From contig JACPDH010000082.1 of the NCBI GenBank assembly GCA_016184115.1, positions 1 through 43,905 of the forward strand: 43,905 nt of DNA, read 5' to 3'. The translations under genes were made by a program, and so were the position numbers. Shown one piece after another: positions 7,647 through 17,000 of this stretch (position 1 is its first letter; each line of letters starts with the position of its first letter). The DNA is from Acidobacteriota bacterium (GTDB taxonomy: Bacteria > Acidobacteriota > Thermoanaerobaculia > Gp7-AA8). The notes under the pieces are model-generated. The model was not told where the DNA came from and did no database searches. It saw only the letters and a program-made list of their open reading frames with translations.

Positions 7647-8782
7647 AGCCGACGAAGGACGACATTCGCAGGCGTCTCGGCCTTCGCGAGGTTCCCAAAC
7701 CTCCCGACGACCTGGTGCGCCGGCTCAAGGCGGATATCCCGCCTTCCTTTCGATATACGAACCATGCGGCTGCCGGCAGGAAAGGCGACGCTTCGTCCAC
7801 GGCACTCCGCGGCATGTCGTGGCAGGTGGCGGCCTCGTTCCTCGTGCTGACGCTCGGTGGCGTCGGCATCTACATGGTCATGTACGAAACGGAGCAGCGC
7901 GAAACTGCGAGGATCGCCGAGGCAGACAAGGCGCCCGAGGTGGAGTTCTCGCCTCCGACGTCACCGCCCGCAGCGGCGCCGGCCACAGAGGCGCCGAAGC
8001 TGAAAAAGAGCGACTCGCCGTCGACGTTCGCATACGAGATTCCAGCGCCTCCGCCTCCTCCGCCGCCGTCGCGCCAGACACGCGGCGATGAACGTGCCGC
8101 ACAGACGGTCGAGGGGCGCGCAGAAGGAGGCGTCGAAGGCGGCGTCATTGGTGGTGTCGCAGGCGGCGTGCCGGGCGGCGTCCTTGGAGGCGTGGTCGGA
8201 GGTGTCGCGGAGAACGAGGTCGCCGCGTCGGCGGGCGTCGCTCTGGCTGACGCCGACGATGCGCGCAGACAGCCGGCGGAGCCTCAGGTTTCCGGCGGCA
8301 GGGATCACGCCTTCGCCGAAGAGAAAGGAATCACCACCCGCGCGTCTGCACCAGCGACGGCAGCAGCGCCGGCAGAGGTCGCCGCGAAAGACGAAAAGGT
8401 CAATGGAGTCTATCGGGAGCCGGCACTCGAACCTCCCGCGTCGCAAACCGAAAGTGTCCAACTGCTACGTGCACGAGCCGCTGCGGGCGAGACGCTTCGC
8501 GTCGGCGGGGCGGTCAAGGCTCCCGTCGTCGTGGAGCGGGTCGAGATCGCGTACCCGAAGCGGGCAAAAGAAGCGGGAATCCAGGGGATCGTGATCATCG
8601 AGACGGTCATCGACCGCCAAGGCAGAGTGAAGAGCGCGAAGGTGCTCAAGCCACTTTCGATGGGGCTCGACGAGGCGGCACTGCGGGCCGTGAAGCAGTG
8701 GAAGTTCAAACCCGCCACGCTCGAGGGAGAGCCTGTCGAAGTCCGCTTCGTGCTGACGGTGAATGCGAAACTGTCGCGGTGA
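7643..8782 (+). CDS. Single-pass membrane protein with TonB C-terminal domain, candidate anti-sigma factor
   Basis: The 379-residue product has four parts. Residues 1-55 are cytoplasmic, charged and helical (KDDIRRRLGLREVPKPPDDLVRRLKAD). One membrane helix spans about residues 57-82. A long Pro/Ala/Gly-rich periplasmic linker includes a PPPPPPP run and seven GGVx tetrapeptides. A TonB_C domain covers about residues 285-379 (YPKRAKEAGIQGIVIIETVID...LDEAALRAVKQWKFKPA). TonB domains pass proton-motive energy to outer-membrane receptors, or act alone in trans. The start overlaps the sigma factor stop, the usual position of an anti-sigma gene, and the short cytoplasmic part could bind sigma. No zinc anti-sigma motif is present. 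The sigma-binding role is inferred; the TonB domain is clear. Confidence 0.82.
   Translation: MKPTKDDIRRRLGLREVPKPPDDLVRRLKADIPPSFRYTNHAAAGRKGDASSTALRGMSWQVAASFLVLTLGGVGIYMVMYETEQRETARIAEADKAPEVEFSPPTSPPAAAPATEAPKLKKSDSPSTFAYEIPAPPPPPPPSRQTRGDERAAQTVEGRAEGGVEGGVIGGVAGGVPGGVLGGVVGGVAENEVAASAGVALADADDARRQPAEPQVSGGRDHAFAEEKGITTRASAPATAAAPAEVAAKDEKVNGVYREPALEPPASQTESVQLLRARAAAGETLRVGGAVKAPVVVERVEIAYPKRAKEAGIQGIVIIETVIDRQGRVKSAKVLKPLSMGLDEAALRAVKQWKFKPATLEGEPVEVRFVLTVNAKLSR
8126..8209 (+). repeat. Seven in-frame 12-bp repeats coding GGVx
   Basis: Seven tandem units code Gly-Gly-Val-x in the periplasmic linker of the TonB-domain protein. They probably give a flexible spacer across the periplasm and may vary in number between strains. 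Confidence 0.85.
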
Positions 8783-8793
8783 GGCGGCCCTTC

Positions 8794-8975
8794 CTTAGTG
8801 CTCAGTCCTGAGTCCTGAGTGCTCAGTCCTGAGTCCTGAGTCCTCGGTGCTGAGTCCTGAGTCCTTAGTCCTGAGTCCTTAGTCCTTAGTCCTTAGTGCT
8901 CAGTCCTGAGTCCTGAGTGCTCAGTCCTGAGTCCTCAGTCCTGAGTCCTCGGTGCTGAGTCCTCAGTAATGAGTA
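8794..8975. repeat. Tandem array of 26 heptanucleotides (consensus CTNAGTS)
   Basis: The 182 bases divide without a gap into 26 units of 7 bp, mostly CTGAGTC, CTCAGTC, CTTAGTC and CTCGGTG. A higher-order copy is visible: the first units (CTTAGTG CTCAGTC CTGAGTC CTGAGTG CTCAGTC) return exactly 98 bp later. Neighbouring CTCAG and CTGAG units are complementary, so the array can form many small hairpins. The array begins 11 bp after the TonB-domain gene. Seven is not a multiple of three, so this is not coding sequence. Confidence 0.95.
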
Positions 8976-9111
8976 CGAAGTTGGAGAGGCTGCGGCGGAC
9001 GACGGGAGGAGAGATGCAGGTCGCGCCTCGGAGCAGCTGCCAAGTTTGGAGGCCGCGCGCTTGCGCGCCTTCATGCTCGCCGTGAAGTTCCGGTCGCCGC
9101 CCGCCCGCCTC
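8976..9111. other. Non-coding spacer between two heptad arrays
   Basis: These 136 bases hold no credible gene. A short GC palindrome (CGCGCGCTTGCGCGCC) lies near 9055-9069. An open frame across this stretch could extend the MFS gene upstream, but the extension shows no protein character. Confidence 0.6.
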
Positions 9112-9167
9112 CTCTCGCCTCTCTCCTCTCTCCTCTCGCCTCTCGCCTCTCGCCTTACGCTTCTCGC
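9112..9167. repeat. Tandem array of eight heptanucleotides (CTCTCGC type)
   Basis: Eight contiguous 7-bp units: CTCTCGC, CTCTCTC twice, CTCTCGC three times, CTTACGC, TTCTCGC. The strand is pyrimidine-only apart from scattered G and one A. It ends 7 bp before the predicted -10 box of the MFS gene and thus sits in its promoter region. Confidence 0.9.
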
Positions 9168-9174
9168 GTTCTGT

Positions 9175-9180
9175 TACTCT
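9175..9180 (+). promoter_or_regulatory. Predicted -10 box (TACTCT), leaderless start of the MFS gene
   Basis: TACTCT lies 9 nt before the ATG at 9190 and no Shine-Dalgarno is present, so the transcript probably starts at or next to the start codon. Confidence 0.45.
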
Positions 9181-9189
9181 GCGCGTTCC

Positions 9190-10359
9190 ATGTCCGACCT
9201 CCGTTCCGAACTGCGGGCGCTGCCGCGCGAAGCCTGGATCCTGTTCTTCGGGACGTTTCTGAATCGCTTCGGCTCATTCGTGCACCCGTTCCTCGTTCTC
9301 TATCTCGGAAGCAAGGGCTACGGCGCTGCGGCGGGTGGGCTTGCGCTCGGCGCGTACGGCGTCGGACACGGCATCTCGTCGCTCATCGGAGGATGGCTCG
9401 CCGACCGCATCGGGCGGCGCAACTCGATCGCGATCTCGATGTTCAGTTCCGCGCTCGCGATGCTGGCGCTTTCGCAAGCGGAACGGTATTGGACGATCGT
9501 CACCCTGGCGACGCTCGCGGGAATCGCGGCGGAGCTCTATCGCCCCGCAGCCAGTGCTCTTCTCGGAGACCTGACCCCGATCGGGAACCGCGTGATCGCC
9601 TTCGCGACGTACCGGCTTGCGATCAACGCGGGTTTCGCGTTCGGACCTGCAACGGCGGGATTTCTCGCGAAGTACTCGTTCACATGGCTGTTCGTCGGCG
9701 ACGCGATCACGTCGGTGCTCTATGCGATCGTCGCGCTCATCGCCCTTCCTCATGGGCTTCGAAGCTCGGCTGAGGATGCGGGCTGGCTCCCGGCGATCCG
9801 GCACGCGAGATCCGACCGGAGATTTCTCGCGTTTCTCGCCGCGTCGATGATCTCCGCGATGGCGTTCTTTCAGTTCGAGTCGACGTTCGCGCTTCATGTG
9901 ATCGATGCCGGCTTCTCCGCGGCGACCTACGGCGCGCTCGTCTCCCTGAACGGCTTCATGATCATCGTGCTCGAGCTGCCGATCGCATCGATGACGAGAA
10001 GAACCTCGCGACCTCGCGCCGTCATGGCACTCGGCTACGCGTTGGTCGGCGTCGGCTTCGCGATCAACATCGTCGCCTTCTCGATACCGCTCATGGCGCT
10101 CTCGGTCATCGTCTGGACGATGGGAGAAATGACGAACGCGCCGCTCGGCGGAGCCTACGTCAGCGACCTTGCGCCTCCAGAGCTCCGCGGCCGCTACATG
10201 GGCCTCTGGGCGATCACGTGGTCGGTCGGCCTCACGCTCGGTCCCGCCCTGGGAACATGGATCTACGCCACGAGCCCCGCCGCGGTCTGGGTGCTGTCGC
10301 TTCTCTGTGGCCTAACCGCAGCGGCGATCATGTACGAGAAAAAGGGCGCTGAGTGCTGA
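9190..10359 (+). CDS. MFS transporter
   Basis: The 389-residue product has about twelve hydrophobic helices and the MFS loop 2-3 motif GGWLADRIGRRNSI near residue 75. The second half repeats the fold, with a shorter loop motif around LAPPELRGRYMGLWA. It resembles drug/sugar-type MFS exporters (MFS_1); the substrate cannot be read from sequence. ATG 9190 is chosen because it begins a normal N-terminus and has a TANNNT box at leaderless distance; upstream codons run into the pyrimidine heptads. It converges with the histidine kinase gene, 15 bp apart, with no obvious terminator between them. Confidence 0.85.
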   Translation: MSDLRSELRALPREAWILFFGTFLNRFGSFVHPFLVLYLGSKGYGAAAGGLALGAYGVGHGISSLIGGWLADRIGRRNSIAISMFSSALAMLALSQAERYWTIVTLATLAGIAAELYRPAASALLGDLTPIGNRVIAFATYRLAINAGFAFGPATAGFLAKYSFTWLFVGDAITSVLYAIVALIALPHGLRSSAEDAGWLPAIRHARSDRRFLAFLAASMISAMAFFQFESTFALHVIDAGFSAATYGALVSLNGFMIIVLELPIASMTRRTSRPRAVMALGYALVGVGFAINIVAFSIPLMALSVIVWTMGEMTNAPLGGAYVSDLAPPELRGRYMGLWAITWSVGLTLGPALGTWIYATSPAAVWVLSLLCGLTAAAIMYEKKGAEC

Positions 10360-10374
10360 GTCTACGGAAGGCCG

Positions 10375-12912
10375 TCAGCGCTGCACCCACTTCGCCAGCG
10401 CGACTCTCAAGTCTTCCTGTCGCGTGGGCTTCGCGAGGTAGTCGTCCATTCCAGCCGCAAGGCACTTCTCCCGATCGCCGTCGAGTGCATGTGCCGTCAT
10501 CGCGATGATGCGAATCCGGCGCGCTGCCCCTTCGAGCCTCCGGAGCTGAATCGTCGCTTCGTATCCGTCCATCTCCGGCATCTGACAATCCATCAGAATC
10601 ACAGGGTAGTGACGCTCCTGGATCGCGGTTAGGACTTGTGCGCCATTCTCGACGATGTCGACCTCGTAACCGAGCTTGACCAGCTGGCTCTTCGTGAGCT
10701 TCTGATTGAGCGTGTTGTCTTCCGCGAGCAGGATGCGTGTCGTGCCCTCCGCAACCGGCATCGGCAATGCCGAAGGTAGCGGCTCGGGCGCCGCGGGAAG
10801 CGCTGACGGAGCTGCTACCTCGCGCGGCTTCTCGCGTTTCGGGCGAAGCTCCTTCGCCATGACGATCGTCAGCGCATCGAGCAGCTCGGCCTGCTCGACC
10901 GGCTTCTGAATGTACGCGGCGATCCCGACCTCGCGCAACAGGTCGTCGTCGACCTGCTCTCCGAGCGAAATCATCGACAGCAGCGAGACCGTCGCGATCG
11001 ACGGCTCACTTCTGATCGCCTCGGCAAGCGCCAGTCCATGCATCGCCGGCATGTGCAGGTCGAAGATCGCAATACGGAACGGGTCGCCCACCGCCGCCTC
11101 GGCGCGCATCATCTCCAGCGCGTCGACCGGCGACGTCGCCGTGTCGCAGCGCATCCGCAGCGTTGACTCGAGATAGTGAACGACGATCTTCCGGCTCGTC
11201 TCGCTCTGGTCGAGCACGAGCACGCGAGTTCCGGTGAAATCGAACCGCTCAGCATCGATGTGCCTCGTCTCGAACGGAATCGAGAACCAGAACGTCGAGC
11301 CCTCGAGCACCTTGCTGTCGACACCCATCACCCCGCCCATCAGCTCGACGAGCTGCTTCGACGTCGAGAGGCCAAGCCCGACTCCTCCATACTTGCGCGT
11401 CATCGAGCCGTCGGCCTGAGTGAATGAGTCGAATATCCTGCCGAGCGAGCCCTCCGGAATCCCCATCCCCGAGTCAGTCACTTCGAAACGGACGATCTGA
11501 TGCGTGTCGGTCTCGCGCTCGAGTCGCACGCTCACGAAAACCGAACCATGCTCGGTGAACTTCACCGCGTTGTTCAGGAGATTGGTGAGCACCTGGCGCA
11601 CCGCACTCACGTCGCCGTAGACGACCGCGGGGAGATTCTCGTCGAGCGTCATCGTCATCTGGAGCTGCTTCTCCGACGCCGCGACCTTCATCACTTCGAC
11701 GATCCACGTGACGGTGTTGATCAGGTCGAAGTCGCTCAGGGTGCGCGTGAGCCTTCCCGCCTCGAGACGCGAGACCTGGAGGATGTTGTTGATGATCGAC
11801 AGGAGCTCGTCCGCGCTCGACAACGCCGTTCGCGCGAACTCCGTCTGCTCTTCGTCGAGCTTCGAGTCGAGCAGCAGCTGCAGCATGCCGACGATCGCGT
11901 TCATTGGCGTTCGGATCTCGTGGCTGACGTTCGTCAGGAACTGACTCTTCAGGCGGGACGACTCGAGTGCCGCGTCGCGTGCCTTGCCGAGCTCGACCTC
12001 GAACTGCTTACGCTCGCTCACATCGCGGAAGATGACGCGGACGAGAGACGTGCGTCCCTCGAGGACTCGCGGGCTCAATTTCCCTTCCACGGTTAGGCGT
12101 CTGCCGCGATTCGTCAGGAAGACCGTCTCGATCGTCTCGGCCCGCCCCGTCGCGACGACGCGGCGGAACACCTTGACGAACTCCGGCCTCATGTCGGGGT
12201 TCACGATGTCGGAGAGCGAGACGCGCGGCACCTCTTCGCGCGAGTATTCGAATGCCTCCAGCCACGCACGGTTGACATGGATCAGCCGCCCGTCGGTCGA
12301 GATCGTGAGGATGAAGTCGTCGACGCTCTCGAACAGGTCCTGCAGCCGCTCCTGAGTCTCCGCGAGCGCATGCTTGACGTCCGACGTCTCGCGCGCGCGA
12401 CGCTCGAGTTCGCTGACGTCGCGCCGCATCACGAGCGCGCCCACGACTTCCCTCGCGAGTGACTCGAGGATTCGCTTCTGCGTAGGGTTGAGCGCGCTGC
12501 GAGGCACGCTGTCGAAGACCGCGAGCGTGCCGAGCACGTGCCCTTCGGCCGTGATCAGCGGCGCGCCAGCGTAGAACCTGACATGGGGCGGTCCGGTGAC
12601 GAGCGGGTGGCGCGCGTAGTCGGGATCGCGCAACGTGTCGGCGATCATCACTGTGCTGAACAACTGAATCGCGCGCTCACAGAAGCTGAGGCTCCGCGGC
12701 ATCGATTCGATCGCCCAGCCATGCGTCGCCTTGAACCACTGCCGTTCCGCGTCGACGAATCCAATCATCGCAACCGGAGCGCTGCATGAAAGCGCCGCGA
12801 TCTTCACGATCTCGTCGAGCGTCTCGTCAGCCTCCAGCTCGAGGACGCCCCAGCTCATCACCGCATCGAGACGATCCTTCTCCACGGACGGGTCGGGGCC
12901 ATTCGTATTCAT
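10375..12912 (-). CDS. Hybrid sensor histidine kinase with GAF, PAS and two receiver domains
   Basis: The 845-residue product has no membrane helix. In order it has a GAF domain (about 15-165), a PAS domain (about 190-310), a dimerisation domain with the phospho-accepting His331 in NVSHEIRTPMN, an ATPase domain (about 430-555, with NLLNNAVKFT, DSGMGI and GVGLGLS), a first receiver with Asp618 in IFDLHMP, and a second receiver with Asp775 in ILMDCQMPEMDG. The first receiver has LDQ in place of the usual acidic pair. It is a soluble sensor that probably passes phosphate to its own receivers; no output protein or Hpt is nearby. The ATG at 12912 has a TACAAT box 9 nt upstream. It lies 56 bp downstream of the CorA-like gene on the same strand. 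Confidence 0.92.
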   Translation of the reverse strand: MNTNGPDPSVEKDRLDAVMSWGVLELEADETLDEIVKIAALSCSAPVAMIGFVDAERQWFKATHGWAIESMPRSLSFCERAIQLFSTVMIADTLRDPDYARHPLVTGPPHVRFYAGAPLITAEGHVLGTLAVFDSVPRSALNPTQKRILESLAREVVGALVMRRDVSELERRARETSDVKHALAETQERLQDLFESVDDFILTISTDGRLIHVNRAWLEAFEYSREEVPRVSLSDIVNPDMRPEFVKVFRRVVATGRAETIETVFLTNRGRRLTVEGKLSPRVLEGRTSLVRVIFRDVSERKQFEVELGKARDAALESSRLKSQFLTNVSHEIRTPMNAIVGMLQLLLDSKLDEEQTEFARTALSSADELLSIINNILQVSRLEAGRLTRTLSDFDLINTVTWIVEVMKVAASEKQLQMTMTLDENLPAVVYGDVSAVRQVLTNLLNNAVKFTEHGSVFVSVRLERETDTHQIVRFEVTDSGMGIPEGSLGRIFDSFTQADGSMTRKYGGVGLGLSTSKQLVELMGGVMGVDSKVLEGSTFWFSIPFETRHIDAERFDFTGTRVLVLDQSETSRKIVVHYLESTLRMRCDTATSPVDALEMMRAEAAVGDPFRIAIFDLHMPAMHGLALAEAIRSEPSIATVSLLSMISLGEQVDDDLLREVGIAAYIQKPVEQAELLDALTIVMAKELRPKREKPREVAAPSALPAAPEPLPSALPMPVAEGTTRILLAEDNTLNQKLTKSQLVKLGYEVDIVENGAQVLTAIQERHYPVILMDCQMPEMDGYEATIQLRRLEGAARRIRIIAMTAHALDGDREKCLAAGMDDYLAKPTRQEDLRVALAKWVQR

Positions 12913-12921
12913 GTGCGGCCC

Positions 12922-12927
12922 ATTGTA
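12922..12927 (-). promoter_or_regulatory. Predicted -10 box (TACAAT), leaderless start of the hybrid kinase
   Basis: On the minus strand TACAAT is followed by 9 nt and then the ATG at 12912. There is no Shine-Dalgarno, so the kinase probably has its own leaderless transcript besides any read-through from corA. Confidence 0.5.
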
Positions 12928-12968
12928 GAACGTACGCGAGTCGCCGGAGACTCGCCTTTCGTTGGCCT

Positions 12969-14009
12969 CTACCGAGACTTCCCGGTGCCGATCCAACCGA
13001 GACGCTTGAATATGAAGAGCAGCACGGTCGCGATTGCGCCCATGAAGCCGAGCACCGCGAAGTAGGAATAGCGCCCCGGAAGCTCCGGCATGTGCTGGAA
13101 ATTCATCCCATAGATTCCAGCGATGAGTGAGAGCGGGAGGATGATCGCCGATACGACCGTCAGCACGCGCGCAATCTCCGCCGTCCTCGCCGCCGCATTC
13201 GCCTGGAAGCTCCCGACGAGCCCGTCGAGAAGATGGTGCGAAGAGTCGATCGCGCCGCGAACCGCCTGCACCCCTTGCAGCAACTCGCTGAACGACTGCC
13301 GTGCCTCGCCGCTGATGAAGCGGCTCCGCTTCGTCACCATGAGCATGAGCACGATGTGCAGACTCGCCGTCAGCTTCTTGAGCGTCAGGATGTTCATCCC
13401 GGCGATCGCGATCATCTGTTCGAGCTCTTCCGCTTTGCCGCTGAGAACGCGCGCCTGCAGCGAATCGAGATAGTTGTCGTTCGCCAGATTGAGGTGCGCG
13501 TAGTCGTAGAGGCATCGGCTGAGGAAGAGGAACGCGATGAAGCCCGGCGACTTGCCGAACATGCGGAAGTTCTCCGCACACTCCTCCTTCACGTAGTCGA
13601 CTGCCTCGAGGGGCCGCTGGTGGTACGTGATCACGTAGTCGATGCCGATCACGATGATCATCCGGACGACGTCGAGCTCGCGAAGTCCGGCCGACGTGTC
13701 GAGGTGCGCGTCGGGGTGCAGGATCTCATAGAGGTAGAAGGCGTAACAGTCCGACTGGTCGACGATCCGCGGAAGGATCTCGTCTTCGCCGAAGTGGCTC
13801 AGCAGCACGACGTCGATTCCGACTTGCCGGAGAACGTCATTGAGGGCGCCGATGTCGTGCCCCTGGAGATCGATCCATGAGAAGACATCGTGATCCTCGA
13901 GCTCTGCCGCGAGCCCGCCGCGGTCGAACGAGCGCACGTCTCTCGTCGCCGGATTGAAGCTCATGCCATGAAAGGCTCCGGCTGTCGCCGCGCCCGCTTC
14001 GTTCGTCAC
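12969..14009 (-). CDS. corA: CorA-family divalent metal transporter
   Basis: The 346-residue product has the long, acidic/helical cytoplasmic funnel of CorA (about 1-280) and two membrane helices at the C-terminus. The first ends in the YGMNFQHMPEL signature, which forms the pore loop. CorA is a homopentameric channel for Mg2+, and related members carry Co2+, Ni2+ or Zn2+. The start is a GTG at 14009 with AGGAG about 8 nt upstream. It is followed on the same strand by the hybrid kinase gene, and its upstream end faces the propeller-GGDEF gene across about 70 bp of divergent promoter DNA. Confidence 0.9.
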   Translation of the reverse strand: MTNEAGAATAGAFHGMSFNPATRDVRSFDRGGLAAELEDHDVFSWIDLQGHDIGALNDVLRQVGIDVVLLSHFGEDEILPRIVDQSDCYAFYLYEILHPDAHLDTSAGLRELDVVRMIIVIGIDYVITYHQRPLEAVDYVKEECAENFRMFGKSPGFIAFLFLSRCLYDYAHLNLANDNYLDSLQARVLSGKAEELEQMIAIAGMNILTLKKLTASLHIVLMLMVTKRSRFISGEARQSFSELLQGVQAVRGAIDSSHHLLDGLVGSFQANAAARTAEIARVLTVVSAIILPLSLIAGIYGMNFQHMPELPGRYSYFAVLGFMGAIATVLLFIFKRLGWIGTGKSR

Positions 14010-14080
14010 GAGTCCATCTCCTGTCTATCGGCCGTGGGGTGAATTATCGTCGATCGCGGTATCATTCGCGACGATTTCGG

Positions 14081-17000
14081 ATGAAGAAACGGGCCCCGGT
14101 CGCGGACACGCTCACTGCGCTGTCGTTCGTCGTCGCGACGGCCTTACCTTCCTTGCAAGGAGCGGCCGCCACGCCCCCGCCTCCTGCCGATCCCACCGCA
14201 ATCGCGGCGATGCATGCGCGCATCTTCACCGACGATGACGGCCTCCCACAGAACTCGATCGAATCGCTCCGCTTCTCGCCCGACGGAATGCTCTGGGCCA
14301 CGACGCGTGAGGGAGGGGCTCGATTCGACGGAACGGAATGGACTCCTCTGTCAATGCCATCGCGGGCCGGGAACAACTGGCCACGCATTGCCCTCCCCTC
14401 GCACGATGGCGCCGTCTGGTTCGGAACCGAGGGAGGAGGCCTTCACCGATTCCTTCATGGCAAGTGGGCGAGCGTTTCCGATGGCACGATCGAGCACGAC
14501 ACGGTCCTCGCTCTCGCCGAAACGACGAGCCCACGCCTAGGGGCCGCGATCTGGGCCGGTTCGAGCTCGGGGCTCTTCCGGATCGACCCGGGTACGATGC
14601 GCGTCTCTCGCATCACCGCGCTCGGTGGAACGAGCATCACCGCGCTCTACGCAACTCCGTCGTCGTTACTCGCCGGCAGCGCGAACGGCGCCGTCTTTCG
14701 CTGTGAAGCCAACCGATGCCTTCCTGACAGCCTGTTGAGCGAGCTCGCACCTGGCGCGCGCATTGCCGGCTTCGCCGAGACCGAGGATTCCGACGGCGCG
14801 CGGACGACGTGGATCGCCACCGATCGAGGTATCGCGGTCTCGTCGCCCGCCGGGAGCCGGCTCGAGCTCCCCGGAACGCGGATCAACGCCATCACCCTCA
14901 CGCACGACTCGCGCGGAGAGACGACGCCATGGATTGCCCTCGATGGGGCCGGAGTGCTTCGCCGCGTGGGCGGACAGTGGAGCGCCCCAACCGTCGCCCC
15001 AGGTTTGCCTAACGGATTCGTCTTTTCATTCGCCCCGTATCCCGTCACGGGGCCGACGCGGCATCTGTTTGCCGGAACGCTGAACGGTGTCGTCCGGATC
15101 GACGTCGCCGCGTGGCGCTCGATCGATGTCGACGCGGGCCTTCCCGACTCCTCGGTGGTCAGCATTCTCGAGGCGCGCGTGGGCACCGGGTCGGAGTATC
15201 TGCTCGGGACGACCGCTGGACTCGCCAGTCTGGACGGTGGCGCCTGGCGCCGTGTGGACGAACGAGCCCTCTCGTCCGCCCCCGTTTTCGCTCTACTTCA
15301 GAGCCGCGATGGCACATCGATCTGGGCCGGCACGAACGAAGGACTACTCACCCGGCGCGACGGACGCTGGTCGGAGGAGAGCGCCACATCTGCGCTCCCC
15401 CGCGCAGCGGTCGTGTCGTTGATGGAGACGTCTGACCCTGAAGGCCGTCGTCTCTGGGCCGGAACCTACGGCTCGGGGCTCTGGTCTCGCGTTGGGAACG
15501 GAGATTGGACCCCAGTCGAAGGGCTTCCCGACGGACGTGTCGAAGCTCTCGTTGCCGATGAGCGTGACGGAAAGCCGCTTCGCGTCTGGGTCGCCACGAA
15601 CCGCGGTCTCGTCTCAATCGAGGGGCATCGCGTCACCGTCATCGACCGCGACGCGGGGCTCCCTGCCGGCATCATCCGGAGCCTCCAGCTTGCGGAAGGG
15701 CCCGATGGCAAAACGTATCTCTGGGCCGGCACGGCCACGGGACTGAGCTGGCGTGAGGCGGGCAATGACCAGGGCCGATGGCAGACGCTCTCGCGGGCCA
15801 CCGGCGCCCTCCTGCCGGGCGACAATGTCTATCAGGTTCGCTGTGAGAGCCCGACACGCTTCTGGCTCTTCACGGGCCGCGGGATCGTTCGCCTAACATT
15901 CCCTCCAGGCGCTCCTGCGACTCCCGCGTCGGCCACAATCGAGAGCTTCACGACCGCTGACGGCCTGCCTGGGAACGAGTGCAACTTCGGGGCGTCGCTG
16001 ATCGACACGTCGGGTCGCGTATGGGCCGGGACGACGCGCGGCGCCGCGATCTTCGATCCTTCGATCGCAACCGACGACCGGATCCCAAAAACGATCGCCT
16101 TCACCGAGGCCCGCGCCCTTCAGGCGAACCTCCCGATCGATGCGAAGCGCGCGCTCCGGCACGATCAGAGCGATGTGCTATTCGCCTACAGGCTTCTCGA
16201 TCCGGGCCGAGGCGACCGAGCGCTCTACCGAACGCAGCTCGTAGGCAGCGAGAAGAGTCCCGGCGAATGGGGCCGCGCCGCGGAGCGGCGATTCACAGGG
16301 CTGCCGCCAGGACGGTATACGTTCCGAGTCTGGGGACGCGATGCCGGTGGAAACGTCTCCGGCCCGCTCGAGCTGCAGTTCGCCGTTGTCGCGCCCCCGT
16401 GGCGCTCCTGGTGGGCGATGCTCGTCTATATCGGCGTTGCAATTGCGGGCCTCGCGACGATTCACCGAATCCGCGTGCGCACCATCAGTGCACACGCGGA
16501 ACGCCTCGAACGCGTCGTTCGCAGCAGGACGCGTGACCTCGAGCGGATGAACCGCGAGCTCGGGATCGCCAACGCCGCACTCGCCGACATGAGCGTGACC
16601 GATCCGCTCACGGGCGCGAGAAACCGCCGCTTCCTCGATCAGGAGATGCAGCGCGAAGCGGATCGCGTCGGACGCACGCTGCGCAGCGGCGACGACCTCA
16701 TGTTCTTCGTCGTCGACATCGACCTCTTCAAGAACGTCAATGATTCGTATGGCCACACCGTGGGCGACGCAATCCTCCGCCAGTTCTGTGGAACGCTCGC
16801 CGCTGCTGTCCGGGAGACCGACACGATCGTTCGCTGGGGCGGCGAGGAGTTTCTCGTGGTGGCGCGCCGCAGCTCTCGCGCCGAAGCCACCCGGATCGCC
16901 GACCGCATCATCGAAACGGTCCGCGCGGAGGTCTTCGATGCCTTCGACGGAAGAATGGTCCAGCTCTCGTGTTCGTTAGGCTGGGCCGTCTTTCCCTTCG

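Noticed and set aside
8794-8975. CRISPR array or coding repeat
   Set aside because: Units are 7 bp without spacers, and the period is not a multiple of three. No cas genes are present.
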